Assembly (NCBI GenBank): GCA_001931875.2
Contig: MSJH02000775.1
Coordinates: 1-64,000 of the forward strand
Direction: 5' to 3'
DNA: 64,000 bases
From: Byssochlamys sp. IMV 00236
Taxonomy: Eukaryota > Ascomycota > Eurotiomycetes > Eurotiales > Thermoascaceae
This document shows, piece after piece, positions 1 to 14,577 of this stretch. Position 1 is the stretch's first letter. Every line of letters begins with the position of its first letter. The position numbers were made by a program, and so were the translations under genes. Below the pieces are notes generated by a model that saw only the letters and a program-made list of their open reading frames with translations, was not told where the DNA came from and searched no databases.

Positions 1-3000
1 TTTTAATTAAGATAAATTAATTTAGTAATTATTAGCCTTTAAGTATAACTAAGAAAATAAAGATAGTTAAAGAAGAAATAAAAAATATGCTTAAATAAAG
101 TAAGAATAAAAAGGTTATTAAAATAAAAGAAAAATAAAAGTTAAAAAGGTTTAAAATTATAGATAAGCTAAAAGGGACTATTAATATAATAGGGGTTATA
201 AACTAGATATTAAATACTAGAGTTTAGATATTAATTCGGGACCTTATTAATTTATCTCTTAATTTATATAAGGCTTTATTTACCTTATAACTATAATAAG
301 TAATAATAAAGGCGATATTTTATAATACTAAAGGAGTATAGTTTAATACCTCTATATTAAATATAGAGTATATAATAAATAGTACAGATTAGTGCACTTA
401 TATATCTTTATAACTTAAGTTTTTTAATAAAGATAAGATGCTATATATAGCTATAACTTTAAAATTGCCGATTAGAATTAATAATTATAAGGAGATATAA
501 AATATTATAGTAGATAGTAGAGCTAAAATTAATATAATATATAGAAATATAGCAAATTACTATAAACTTATTATAAGCTAAAAATTTAAAAATAATATAA
601 TATTAGCAGATAGCGGGCAGACCCCTTTTATAAATTTTTATAAAGAGATATTTATATAAATAAGATCTTTCTATTATAAGGTCCCCTTTTTTATAATAAA
701 TAATAAGATTAACTATAATTATATTCTGGGATAGCCTTTTAAGTATTAAATATATTTATAATATATTACTCTATTAAATAAGATAATAAAGAGTATAATT
801 TATTTTATAAACTAAAAGAATTAAGCTATTATTTAAATATTTTTAATAGATAATCTAAGAAATAAGTTAAGGGAAGAGATATTATATAATTTATTATCCT
901 AAATATAAGAGTTATTAAACTAAAGCTAGAAAAGAATAATAGATATTAGACTAGGAATAGAGAAGACCTATAAAAGCTATATTTAATAAATAATATTAGC
1001 TTTAAAGTAAGCAAAGAAATTAAAAATAAAGGGATAGAGATATTTAAACCTACTAAATTAAATAAAGAAGTTAGAAAATTATAGAGGTATAGACTGTTTA
1101 AAAGATATAACCTTTTTACTATAAAAATAAAATATTCTGTTAATATATAGTATAAGAAGAAATATAAAAAGGTTTATTTAATAAATATATTAAATAAACC
1201 TATAATAGCTCTAAGAAGGTTATTAAGATAAAAAGAAGTTATTAAAAAGCATTATTATAAAAACCCCTAAAGAAGTATAAAAAAAATATATAAAGGATTT
1301 ATTAAATATATCTAGCTAAAAATATTAAATATTAGGAAAGGAATAAGATTAATACTAGACTATTTAAAGAACCTTATTATAAATAATAATTTATAGCTAA
1401 AAGAAAAAAAACTATTAATAAAGATACTTTTTACTTAAAAAATAGTCTTTACCTAAATTTTTAAAGAGATTAGATAAATATGCCTAAAAATTATATCTCT
1501 AATTATTATTTAGACTATAGATTATAAACTATAGCAAATAAAAAGCTTCTTAATATTAAAGGCACTTTATAGCATAGTATAAAAAATAATAAAAAAAAAG
1601 ATAAATATAGGGATCTTTAAATATAGTTAAAGACTTTACTAAAATCTATAGTTTTTAATAAAAAAGAAAAATAGTAAATATTAGCTAATTAATACAGTTA
1701 TAGAAGTTAATTAAGTAATAATATAAGATATTAATTTGCCCCCTTTAATTAATAAGTTCTTAAAAAAGTTTAATAGAATACTAATATTAATGCTTATAGA
1801 TTTATTCTCTAAGTATAATTAGTTAAAGTTAGCTAAAGAATTGCGGGACTTAATAGCTTTCTATATATTAAAGATTAATTTAGTTTATTAAGCTAGATTA
1901 CCTTAAGGATAGATAAATATAATATAAGAGTTTATATAAAGAGTTATAAAAGCACTAGTAGATAATATTCCTAATATCTATAATATATTTTTAAATAATG
2001 CGCTAATATAAAAACCTAAAACTAATTATAAGGGGGAAAAGATATTGTCGGGAATTAAAAGGTTTATATTTAAATATATCTAAAATATTAACAAGGTACT
2101 ATATAATCTTAAACTTATAGATTTAATAATTATTAGGGAGAAATTATAATTTGTAGTATTAAAAATTAAAGTAGTAGGCTATATATATAATATTAAAGGG
2201 AGATATCTTAAGTTAGCTAAGGTAATTAAGATCTTAAAGTAGCTATCTTATTAGAACTTATAAAAAATAAGAGAATTTCTAGGAGTTATAGTCTATTATT
2301 AAATATAAATTAAAAAATATGCTATTAAAGCTAAGCCGATATATTTAATATTAAAAAAGAGATAAGACTTTCTTTAAGGACTAGAATAATAAGAAATAAT
2401 AAATATCTTAAAAGTAGCCCTAATAATAGTATTAGTATTTAAGCTAATTAACTATAAAAAAGAAGATATAATTATTATTAATATTAATACTAATAACAAT
2501 AAATAGAGGGCTTAACTTACTTAAAAAAAAAGGAGTTTAATAAAAGATACTTAGCTAGATATAAAAGTAAAATATAAATATAGGCAGAGAGGCAATATAA
2601 TAAAAAAAAGCTAGAGTATAGGGCAGTATTAAAGATACTTTATAAATTCTAAGTATACCTATATAATATATATTTTTAACTAGAGATAAATATAAAAATT
2701 CTAATAATATAACTAAATAAGATAGCTATAGACCTCCCTAGATTAATAATTATTTAATAAATTACTTAAATTTAGCTATTTAACTTTAATATTATCTATA
2801 TATTAGGGAAAAAAAACTTAGTTATAAATAAGTTATCTTAGAAGCCAGTAATAAAATAAGACTTAGAAAAGGCAGAAAATAATAATATAAAGGAATTCTT
2901 AGACCTATAGTTTTATATAGTCTATTATACTAATATATAAGAGATAGAATTAAATAATACCCCTTAGTTAATACCTATATTATATTAATCAGAAAAGTCT

Positions 3001-4560
3001 TTATTAATTGCAGAATAGTTATAAACTATAATAAAATTAAATAATATAAATAGAGAATAATATACTAAATTTAAGAAAAAGGCCCTAAAGTATATAGTTT
3101 AAGATAATATACTTTTCTAGAAAGTATAATAAAATCAGCCTTATTATATAATTATTAATAATAAAAAAAAATAAAAAAAATTCTTATAGCCCTTTATAAA
3201 GAGTATAAATATTATAAATATAAAGCGACCTATTAAAAGGTAGCTAATTAATATTAATAAAAAAGCCTATATAAATATATTATTAGATAAGTAAAGATAT
3301 ATAATAAATGCTAAAAAGCAGATAAAAAATATATAAAAGAAGCTTTATAGTTAATATTTATTCTATTAAAGAGATTAAAGCTATATCTAGATATTTATAA
3401 GATTATACCGCCTAATAAAGAAAAAACTTATATTATAATATTTTAAGATAACTTTAGCTAAATTAAATATAGAACCCTTAATAGCTCTATTTTAAAAGCT
3501 ATTACTAAGTTCTTATAAAAAGATTAAATTTATTATTAAAAAATAATAAAGATTTTTATTAATAATAAAGGATTAGAGAATAAAGCTATAATTAATATAT
3601 TAATATAAAAATATAAGATTAACTATATTAAAATCTTATTATATAACCTATAAGCAAATAGAATAGTTAAAATTATATATAAGTCCTTTATATATAGTAT
3701 TAGAAAACTTATAAAAAGAATAAAAATAAATTAGGTAAATTATTTACTAATAATAATTTAAGTAGATAAGAATATAATTAAGACTTTTATAGGCTTAATA
3801 TTATTTAGAGCAATTATAGAATATAATACTATATTGCTAATTAAATTAAAAATACCTATCTAGAAGATTTTAGCATAAGATAAGATTAAGACTATAAAAG
3901 ATCTTCTACTCCTTTATATATAATAGATAAAGCTTTAAGATTAAGATATAGAAGAGGCCTAATTTTGCGTCTAATATATAAGAAAAGCTAGTAAAAAAGT
4001 CTTTAATAATAAAAAATAACTCTGCAAAGAATAACTAATAAAAAGATAGCTTATTTTACTTTATAATATAAAGCTTAAAATATCTTATTTTATAAAACTA
4101 GTATATTATTAGCTTAAACTATATAAGATTAAAAAAATCTTTAAAAAAGAATTCTATAAGCTTAAGAAGTTAAATAATATACTTTTTAAGGACCTAATTT
4201 ATAAGAATTATTTAAAAGGCTATTATTTATAAGAAAACTAAAATAAAATATTAATTATAAGTAATAATATAATACTTAAATAAGAAAATTAGTAATTAAA
4301 TAATAATAATAATAATATAGACTAGATATTATTTAGATTAAAATATATAATTATTATTCTAATACCCTCTTTTTAAAAATATTAGCTTAAAAAGAGAAAA
4401 GTAAAAAGCTAATAATAAAGTAAGATAAAGAGTTAATTTAGAAGGAGAAGAAATAAAAAAATAATAATAAAATAAGTATTAGTGCTATAATAAGAAGAGA
4501 AGGAGGGTAAACTTAAGATAAGGGCATCCTTTTTAGAGGAGGGGAAGGATTTAAAAATAC
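1..4560 (+). mobile_element. Decayed Gypsy-type LTR retrotransposon, left-truncated by window
   Basis: Reading the + strand through stop codons gives the Ty3/Gypsy order. A retropepsin trace lies near 490-760, with the active-site remnant VDSRA at about 510 (normally DSGA). Reverse transcriptase spans about 1,680-2,500: LPQG near 1,900 and FLNN near 1,990 where the family has F-[LI]-D-D, the D to N changes fitting RIP. RNase H lies at about 2,500-2,870 and ends in a LGKKN-type remnant of the usual PGKKN. Integrase with its zinc-binding start spans about 3,050-4,300. A purine-rich stretch near 4,490-4,550 may be the polypurine tract. No LTR could be delimited. The element cannot be functional. 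Assignment to Gypsy is firm; the boundaries are approximate. Confidence 0.8.
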
Positions 4561-7500
4561 CTAATAATAATTAAGAAAGAAGAAAAAAAGAAATAACTAA
4601 AAAATATATAATATTAGCTTAAATATCTTAAAAAAGTCTATAAATAAAGCTAAAAATAAAAAATATTAAATAAAGAATATAAGTAATAAATAAAGAATTC
4701 TTACCTTATTATAAAAACCTTATTTTTTATATTATATAATATTATAGCAGAAGTAACTAAAAACTAAATTAAGCTAAACTTAACCCTATTTTACCTTTTA
4801 AGTATATCTTTTTGCTTAAAAACTATTTTAAAAAATTATTCTATAAAGATATATATTAAAAATAAAAAAAAATATACTAGAAATATAAAATATTATCTAT
4901 TAGGATAAAGCTCTTTAACTTAGAATATATATATATATTATAGTTAGCAAAATTTATAAGCTTATAAAGAAGATAATAAATAAGGCTAATAATAAAAAAA
5001 AAGGTTTAGTTTATAAGCAATATAGTAATAATTATTTTAAATTTTTAAAGCAGGTATAATAAAATAGCTAGTAATTTTTATAATTTCTTAAACTAATAAG
5101 AGCTATTAAAAAAAGTAAAAAAAAAAAGTATTAGCTATTAATAAGCTGAAAGAATTAAAAATATAAATAAAAAAGAATTATAAATATATTAATAAAGATT
5201 ATTATAAAGCTATAGAGAAATAAGGCTAAGAAACTATAGACTAAATCTTATTAATTATTAAATAATTATATTAGATCTTAATAGCTATAAGAGAATTAGC
5301 TTCTAATACTAAAGACTAGAGAATAATAGCTATATATTTAATAAAAGTATAAATTAATAGATTTTATAATATTAGGAGATAAAAAATACTAATTAAAAAG
5401 AGCCTTTAATTAATTAATATTAGAAAGATAAGAAATATCTTAAAAAAAGCCCTCAGTGGAGAAAGATTAATTCTTTAAAAATTTATTAATAAAGAGCTAT
5501 AAAAGATTAAAATAAGAATAGAGAAAAATAATCTTCTAAAAGAGATTATAGAAAAAGAGGAAGGATATTAAATAAAAAATTTAGATAAGAGCTTATTAAT
5601 AAATCTAATATTAGATAAAGAAAAGGAAAATATAAAAAAAGAGAAAAAAGAGAAAAAAAAGATTAAAAGTCCTAAAAAGCTAAAAAGGAAAAAGAAGTTT
5701 AAAACTTAAAATAAGGAGAAACAGCTAGAAAAAGGATATAAATATAAGATTAATATATCTATATTAATAAAAAAGGCTATTACTAACCTAAAAGGTAAAA
5801 AAATACTAGAATTTTTAAAGAAAAAAAAGATTAAACCTGCCGCTATATATTAAGTTTATATTAAAAAAATATAAAGTATAATAGGACTAAGGAGTATAAA
5901 AAATAATATCCTTAAAAAAAGGTTAAAAATACTTATAAATAGTAATAATAACCTTAAATTCTAGAATATTAATATAGGCTACTAAAAATAGTTTTAATAG
6001 GGATAAAGATTTAATATTAATTTTAAAGATTATTACTGCCTAAATAAGAGAGAAACTAAAGTATAGTCTTAGCTAAGTAGACTAAATATAAGCGCTAAGA
6101 AAATTAGAGAAGTCTTATAATAGATTAATTCTAAGAAGATTAACTTAATCTATAAGCCTTATATATAATTATTGGCCAATATAATTAATATAAGAAAGAA
6201 TATATTTATAAAAAAAGCCAGAAAAATATTAAAAATAATTAAAAATATAAAGCTGGCAGTAATAAAATAGTAAAAAAAAGGACTATTTAAAGTAATAACC
6301 TATTCTTATAAAAATTTATTTAAAGAAATTAAATAGTCTATAAATAAAATCTTTAAAGATAAATAAGTAATAAAACCTCTTAGTAAAGCCTTAAAAATTA
6401 ATATAAAGCTCTCTTTTTCTATAATAAACCTAGAAAACCCCTTTATTAAGAAAGAAAACAGGCATCTAAAAGATATATAAAATATTAGAACTATATAATT
6501 TAAAGATAATATAAAGGCTAAATAGATATTAGGCATACTTAGTAATAATTAAGTTAAAGAAAGAATAAAGAGCCCTATTTTAAAAAGTCTTAAAAATATA
6601 GAAGATAGAGATAATATAAAAATTAAAAAATTTTTATCTAAAAACCTTCTTTTTAAGAAATTTTTAATATTAGGAATAGTTTAACTATTTAGAGATTTTA
6701 GGTTAATTAATATAGATACTTCTAGTAATATATTTAATAATTTATATTATAAAGCCTAAGATAATCTATATAGGGCTAAAGAATATCCTAAATCTAAATA
6801 TAGGGATAAAAAATATTTTAACTTAAATAAAAAAGATTTTACCCTAAATAAAATATAGGACTAATATATTTAGTTAGGTATTATAATAAGGAAGGACTTT
6901 AATTATTAAAAAATAAATAGGGTTTTTTAAATTATACTCTTTAAAGAGAAATTAATAAAAGAGATATTATAATATACTATTATAGAAGTAAAAATAGCCC
7001 TTTATTATAAGAAAGAGGGTAAAGAATTAATAGGGCTTAAAAATTTATCTAAAAATATTCTCTAGAAAGTTATTATATAAGATATTTAGATCTATTTAAT
7101 CTAGTTAGTGCTATATAATTATAGTAAATATAGGCTATAAGTTTATTATTTTAAGGGATATAAGCTAAGAGTATTAAATATAGAGTTTATAATCCTTAAG
7201 GGAGAAATAGGCTAGAGCTTTATAACCCTAAGAACTAGACTAATTACTAAAGATAAGTCTAAGAAAATTATAGGCTCGAGAGATATTATACTTAAATAGA
7301 GAAAAATAACTTTTATTAGCAATTTATATTAATTAATACTAAAAAATTAAAAAATAGATCTTAATAATATCTACTATTTTAATTATAGGGAGTAAAATAA
7401 GATAAAATCTAATTAAGGAGGATCTAGGCCTTTTAATATCTAAGTAAATAAAGTTATAGCTATAGATAAAATAATATTTAGGCAGTTAAATTAGAATTAC

Positions 7501-8664
7501 TTAAAAATTAAAGTAAAGCTATATTTTATACTAAAACAAAATATATTATTAGTTTAAGATTATCTGCGGAGAAAAAGAACTTAGCTTTATAAATTAGGGG
7601 TTTTAAAGTATATATAATATTAGAAACTAAAATATTCCTGCTTTAGAAATAATTTATAATATTAAAAAAAGAAGATAATATAAACTATAATAATTAAGAA
7701 AGATAAATAAGGGTATCTATTCTTAAAAAAAGGGAGGCTATATAATAGAGAGAATTAGTATAAAGAATATAATTAGTTAAGAGGTTATATACTTTTATTT
7801 AAAGTCTTTATAAAGTCTATAAATAAAGTAGGAGAAAAAGGAGATAATATCTTTTAATTATTTAGAATAAAATAATTAGCTTTTCCTTTCTATTATTATT
7901 TAGTATTAGTTTAGCATTAGATTATTATTAGTTTACTATATTAGTCTATAGCTAAAGCTTCTCCTCTAGCTCTATTCTAAGCTCTGAAGCTAAATACCCT
8001 TCTCTTCCTTCTTAATACCTACTCGCTTAAAGACTTTATACTAAGTCTTAATATATCTTCCTATAATAATAGCTAAAGATAATAAACTAAGAGAATTATT
8101 AATTAATTTACTAGTTATTATAATTTAGCTATAAGTTTAAGTTAATAAGTAGTATTCTAATATTATCCTTTATTTACTAGACTATTAATATAGATAAGTT
8201 TATTAATTATATTTACTTATCTTATAATTTATAGATTATTTCTTAGAATTTAAGATTCTTTTATAGCTATATTATTTTAACCCCTTAAAATATAGATATT
8301 AAATCTATTAATACTTATTTACTAGCCTAATTCCTTAAGGATATTATTATACTATATTTAATAAATACTTATAACCTTAATAATAATTTATTATATAAGA
8401 AGATTAATATTAAAACTTTCTATAATATTACCTTAGCTAAAATTTCTCTAGCTAAGCTATAAATAAAGATAAGAGTTTCTCTTATCTTAATATATAATAT
8501 AGATCCCTTAAAAGGATTCTATAATAATATTTAGCTAATTTTATTATATATAACTATTTATTACTTAAAAATTTATCTTAATAATAATAATTTTAATAAG
8601 AAGACTTACTTTATTTTTTATACTAAGCTAATAATAGCCTTTAATAAGTTCTATTTTATATTAT
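4561..8664. repeat. RIP-mutated repeat, class not recognised
   Basis: The stretch is A+T-saturated with the same dinucleotide bias as the elements on either side. Long open-like stretches broken only by RIP-type stops can be read on the + strand, especially about 5,100-6,100 (Lys/Arg/Glu-rich, coiled-coil-like) and about 6,600-7,700. This suggests a former protein-coding element, perhaps a gag-type region, but I found no diagnostic motif. The only open frame of any size, on the - strand at 6,306-6,536, is Leu/Ile/Phe-rich and looks like a by-product of the base composition. Bases 7,860-8,664 are the left flank of the - strand LTR element that inserted at 8,665-8,669. Confidence 0.6.
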
Positions 8665-8669
8665 ATTAC

Positions 8670-8903
8670 TATTAAGGTACGGGCTTAAGGAGTAGATTAA
8701 AATAAATAAAATAAAGTAGTTAATACTAGAACTAGCTATAGGATCTCTATTTAACTAATTTAGACTAGAATAAGCTATTATAGGTAAGCTTAGTAAATAA
8801 AATATAGCTTAAGAAACTTAAATTTAAATTAAGCTATGTATTAAAGATATTTTTACAAGATTATATAATTCCTTATATAATCCCCTATACTAGTATTATA
8901 ATA
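8670..8903 (-). repeat. 3' LTR of the - strand Gypsy element
   Basis: This 234-base direct repeat matches 14,339-14,572. Read on the - strand it starts TATTATA and ends CTTAATA, which fits ancestral TG...CA ends after CpA to TpA change. The target duplication ATTAC is outside it at 8,665-8,669, and the polypurine tract lies just inside at 8,907-8,915. Confidence 0.85.
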
Positions 8904-11900
8904 GTACTCCCCTCCTTAAGATTAAGCTTTATTAAGATTATCTCTAGGCTTTAGCTTATTTAAGTAGCAGTAATAGAAATTTATAATAATTTCTTAAGTA
9001 TATTATAGATAGTGCGTAGGCTTTTTAATTAGATTATTATAACCTAACTATTTAATAATATATTATAATTAAGGGCCTTTATATTTATAGTATTTTTATT
9101 AGGAGTTTAAGATATCTTTAATAATTTATTCTTTAAAGTTATTAATTTTAATAAGTAGTAGTAAAGGTTATTTTTATCTAGGTATAAAGTCTTTAATAAT
9201 AAGGCGAAGTAGGCTAATATTAAATATAGGATAAATATATATTAAAATAGGCAGATTAAGCTAATAGGTATATAGGCTAATAATCTTAATAATATAGAAT
9301 AGGCTAAGATTCTTCTAATTAAGTTTCTTCTAAGGGCGCTAAGTATAAATATTTTAAGCATTTAATTAAATAGACTATTTTATATAATAGCAGCAGGCTA
9401 AGATTTAGCAGTAATTAATCTATTTTTTATAATAGGCTTAGGTAATATAGATTTAGGTATAGATATAATTTATAATATTTTATATTTTTTTAATAAAGGC
9501 TTTAATATCTCTAACAGCGGGCTAGTTTATAGGCTAAATAAGCTTAAATCTTATATATAGATAGAATCTATAATTAGTAAAAAAAATAATACTCTAATAG
9601 TCTTAGAATAGTAAGAGTTTAATATAAACTTAGCTAAAAATAGCTAATTAACCTAATTATCTTATAGATAGCTAATATAAACGCATAAATATTATTTTAG
9701 GATAGTATTTATTCTCTTAGTTTAATTATTAGTCTTAAGATAATAAATAATAGATAATAGGTTTATAATATCTAAATATTAAATTAAGTATTTTTAGAAA
9801 ATAGTAATAAACTAAAAATCTTAGTTAGATATTATAGTCTTTAATAGCTTATAAAGCTTCTATATATAGTAGATATATAATTATACTACTCTTTTAATAT
9901 TATAAATAGTCTAATAGGAAATAAAATACTTTATCTTTATAAGTTAGTCTATAATAACTAATATAATATTATAACTTTAATAAGGTATAAATCTAATAAT
10001 AAAATCTATTAAGATATTTTATTAAGAGTATTTAGAGATAGAGAGCTAATATAAGACTTCTTAACAGCCTTTATTTAAGAATATAATATAGTAATAGATA
10101 TAATAATTCTAGGTCTAATAATCTATATATTAATATATATTTAGCTAATAATACTCTTATAAGATTAGGTTATAAAGCTTATATTTTTTAAGATATCTAA
10201 AAATATACTTATTATAATATTCTTATAATAAATAAGCTTTTAGCTTATTATAATTAGGAATATATAAATAGTTTCTATAATATAAATATTTTCTTCTTTA
10301 TTAATAATTAGCTAGTATAATCTTAGGATAATAATTAGTTTTATAATCCAAGGCTTATAAGATAGACTATATTAAGTTATTAAATAGATAAGCTATATTT
10401 AGTAGATCTTTAATATTAGATAAATATTTTAGTTTATTAGGCATAGCAGGAAAACTTAATTAATCTTATTTAATAGACTAAGCTATTTTTTTAATAGGCT
10501 AAATAATCTTTTTAATAGACTAGATTATCTTTTTAATAGGTTAAATAATCTTAATAGATTAATTAAGCAGTAAAATAGATTAAATAGATTCTTTAGGCTA
10601 AATAGATTAATTTCTTAAAATAAATTAGGCAAATATTCTTATAGGTTTAATAAGATTTTTAATCTCTTAAGCTATTAAATTAATAAAATAAATATATCTT
10701 ACTATTTAACTCTTAATAATAGCTTCTAGTTTTAAAGATCTCTAAATCTATAAATTAAAATTCTTCTTCTTTAAGACTATTTAGCTCTAATATTATAGCT
10801 ATTTATCTTCCTCTTTAAAGAGATTTTTTAATCTCTTAGTTAAAATATCGGGCTTTACTTCTTACTTTCTAGGTTAGTATATAATTTAAAAATTAAATTA
10901 GAATAAGAACTTAAACTAATAGGCTTATTACTAATTCAGTAGCTTAATTAATATAAAATATTTTAAATTATAATAATCTATAATAACTTTAATTAGCAAT
11001 AATATACCTTTAAGCTTAAGATATTACTCTTTAAAGTAGCAGATAATTATTAGCAGCTCTTTATTATAAATCTTATAATTATATTTTATAGTAAAGAGCT
11101 TCTTTAAAAAAAATATAATAAGATATAAGATTCTTTTATTATTATATTAGAATATAACTTTAATTAATATATAATTAGATAAATTAGTTTTAACTATAAC
11201 CTTATAGGTCTAGTTAAATAGCTTTAAGATTAGGGCTTAAATAAATACTTCTTTTAAGGCTTTAAAACTAGACTAATAGGCAGTTATTTAATTAAAGGGA
11301 ATTCCCTTCTAGATTAAATTTATAAGCAGTATAATTATCTTAAAAAAGTTATAAATAAACTAATAATAAAAGTTGCTAAACTTAATAAAAGCTTATATAT
11401 TAATTATATAAGTCAGGGTCCTTTATTTAATAATTATTTTTACCTTATCTAGGTCTATCTTAATATAGTCTTAGCTAATAATAATGCCTAAAAACTTAGT
11501 CTTAAAGATAATAAACTTATATTTCTAGATCTTTATATATAGGCCTACTTTATATAGCTTTTATAAGATAATATAAATATATTAAATATATTTAGAATAA
11601 GTTATACTATATATTAAGATATTATTAAGATATATAGTATAAAAGATATTAAGGTAATCTTATAGGATATTATTAATAAATTATTAGAATATTACTAATA
11701 TTCTTATTAAGCTAAATAATATTATTAATAATTTAAATAGGCTAAGTTAAGTATAGAAGGTAGTTAAGTATTCTTATCTTTTCTTAATATAAAGGTTATT
11801 AAATACAGAAATAATATTAATCTTTATAAAGTATTTTATTCCTTTTAGATTATTTAAGGTCTCCTTAATTAAGGGCAGAGAATATTAATCTTTAATAGTT

Positions 11901-14338
11901 ATTATATTTAGAGCTTAATAATTTATATAGATCTATATCTCTTTATTAGGCTTTTTAATAAATAAAATTAAAGATATAGTAGGTAATAAGCTTAGGCAAA
12001 TAAATCCCTTTTTTAAGTTTTTTTTAATCTATTCCTTTAAGACCTTTAATTTATTTTAAGATATAGTATATAGGGGTTTAAAAAAAAGTAACTTCCCTTT
12101 TAATAACTTAATATTATAATTATAAAAATAATATAATAATAGGCGCTTAGCCTTCTTAGGAGAAAAGATATTAATATAATCCTTAAACTTCTTAGGTAAT
12201 AAATAGGCAGGGTCTTTTTCCTAGATTTATTTAATCCTTAAAGCAGTATCTAGGTCTTCTAAGATAATTATAAATATTTAAATATTTTTTTAAGTATAGG
12301 CAAAATAGGCAGCTAAAGAAATAAAGGCTATATTTCTCTTTTTTAATCTTTTAAATCTTAAGGGCAGGTATTAAAATAAAGCCTTTAGGAGAATATTATA
12401 TAAGATAGATATTTTAATTAACTTTAAAAATATATTATAATTCTTTTAATAATAATTACTATTAAAGGTAATACTATAAATAATAAATTATAAGTATAAG
12501 TTATAGCGCTTTAATTAGAGAAGTTCTAAAATAATAAAGTAATGCGCTAATTAGATAATATAGAACTTAGTATCTTTCTTAAAATAATTCTTAATTCTTA
12601 TATTTATCTAGATATAGTATATAATCTTCCTATTCTCTAATTCTCTTTTATTAAATATATATAGGGTAATTAGACTTTTTAAGGGGATAGGCTTTAACTT
12701 CTAGTCTTTAGCCTATTCTTAATCTATAAATTTTTATTTTTTAGTTTTAATATTAAGCAGGGCATAAATTTATAGATAAATCTTCTTTTTCTTTTTTTTT
12801 AATATTATAGATAGTATTATTAATTTTAATTATTATAAATATTTTTTAAGATTAATTCTATAAATAATAGCAGTAGAGATTTAGATAATATATAGTTTTT
12901 AAGCCTAGCTATAACTTACTTTAAGCTTACTCCTTTTATTAAAGATTAGCTAAGGAATAAATTATATAAGTCTAAGAATTAGATTGCCTAGGGAGTTTAG
13001 AGATAGAGTTTATATATAGCTATAATCTAAATCTTCTAATAATTATTTAAGTATAAATAATCTTTAATATAATATTCTAGGGAGCTATAGTAGAAATAAA
13101 TACTAGTTTTATAATATAATAAGCTATACTCTCTCTTATCTAGGCGTTTAGAAATACTTAGGTTTATTAGATTATATAGCTATATTAGGGCTAATTTACT
13201 CTTTTATATAGGGCTTTTCTAAAGCTAATTATTATATTTTATAGCTAGAATAAGACTTAGAATAAATAAGAGAGATTAAATATACTAAATAGGTTTTAAA
13301 ATAATAGTATAAATCTTTATAATAGGGGATTAATTTATAATATATTAGTAATAATAATTCTTAAGATCTTATAAAAATTTAATAAATTAGTAATATTTAT
13401 AACTTAGGGGCTAACTATATAATAATATTTCTTAGAGTTTTTAATTAATAACTTGCTTAAGCAGGGTAAATAATATTTTTTTAAATATTTCTTCTTCTAA
13501 TATTAGGCGCTAGAACTTAATAAAAAAGATTTTAAATTTCTTATTAATCTAATAAAGGTTAAATAGTTTATTATATATATTATTTATATAATTAGAGTTA
13601 TTAAATATATACTCTAAGATATTTAGAATCTTTTAGTAGTTATTAAGAATATAAGTTCTATCTCTAATATATAATAATATTTAAGTATAAGGTATATCTT
13701 TTAAGCAGTTAATTATATAAGCTATATAGCTTTAAAGAGTTAAGAATTAGTCTTAATTAATTATTATCTTCTCTTAAATCTAGGCTATAAAGTATTAAAG
13801 GTCCTTTTAATTACTTTTAAACTTATTTAGATTAAGGAGTTTTTTTAAAAATTTAAAGGCAGAGAAAAGTATAATAATAAATATTTTAAATACTCTTATT
13901 AAAGCAGCTATAAGTCTCTTAATATTAGGCTTAGGTTTAAATATAAATAGAAATATATTTATAGTAGATATAATTATATAATAGGCTTAATCTTTTTTAA
14001 AGATAGCCTAAATATATTATTATTCTTTTTCTTAAAGCTAAGTCTTTTAATATTACTAAATAGCCTTAAATTTAATAATTTCTTATTTAAGTCTTTATTA
14101 AATAATAGCAAATTCTTATTAAAGCTCTTAAAAATATATTTTAGCTTAATAATTTATTTTATTTATAATAATCTTAGCTTTACTAATATATTTATATACT
14201 AAGTAATAATAATTATACTATTCTAGCCTATAGCTAGTAGTAATATATTTAATAAACTCTCTTAAAATTATTAGTAGGAATAAGAGAATTAAGGCAGGTA
14301 TTATTAATAATATTAACTCCTAGATAGAAGCTATATAA

Positions 14339-14572
14339 TATTAAGATATAGACTTAGGGAACAGGTTAGAATAAATAGAATAAGATAGTTAATACTAAGA
14401 CTAGCTATAGAATCTCTATTTAGCTAATTTAAACTAAAACAGGTTATTATAAGCAGGCTTAATAAATAAGATATAGCTTAAAGAACTTAAATTCAGATTA
14501 AGCTATACGCTAAAGATATCTTTGCGAGATTATATAACTCCTTATATAATCCCCTATGCTAGCACTATAATA
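14339..14572 (-). repeat. 5' LTR of the - strand Gypsy element
   Basis: This is the partner of the repeat at 8,670-8,903, with the same length and C/T or G/A differences in the parts compared. The second copy of the target duplication, ATTAC, follows at 14,573-14,577. This copy kept a few more CG/CA/TG steps (for example GCTAGCACTATAA near 14,559-14,571), so it was hit slightly less by RIP than its partner. Confidence 0.85.
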
Positions 14573-14577
14573 ATTAC

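Larger units (their letters stand above)
8670..14572 (-). mobile_element. Near-complete Gypsy LTR retrotransposon, RIP-inactivated
   Basis: This 5,903-base element is bounded by two 234-base direct repeats (8,670-8,903 and 14,339-14,572), with the 5-base duplication ATTAC just outside each end (8,665-8,669 and 14,573-14,577). It reads on the - strand. The polypurine tract GGAGGGGAG lies just inside the lower-coordinate LTR (8,907-8,915), as expected for the 3' LTR. A reverse-transcriptase trace on the - strand near 11,400-11,800 contains YLNNILIYS (YLNN at about 11,632-11,621), the RIP form of the family's YLDDILIYS. Integrase should lie at lower coordinates, about 9,000-10,500, and gag/protease at higher ones. 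No frame is intact. The LTR differences I checked are transitions, as RIP produces, so LTR divergence cannot date the insertion. Confidence 0.88.

Noticed and set aside
6306..6536. 76-codon open frame on the - strand inside the RIP island
   Set aside because: Leu/Ile/Phe-rich translation typical of A+T-saturated DNA, no domain, surrounded by RIP-mutated repeat.
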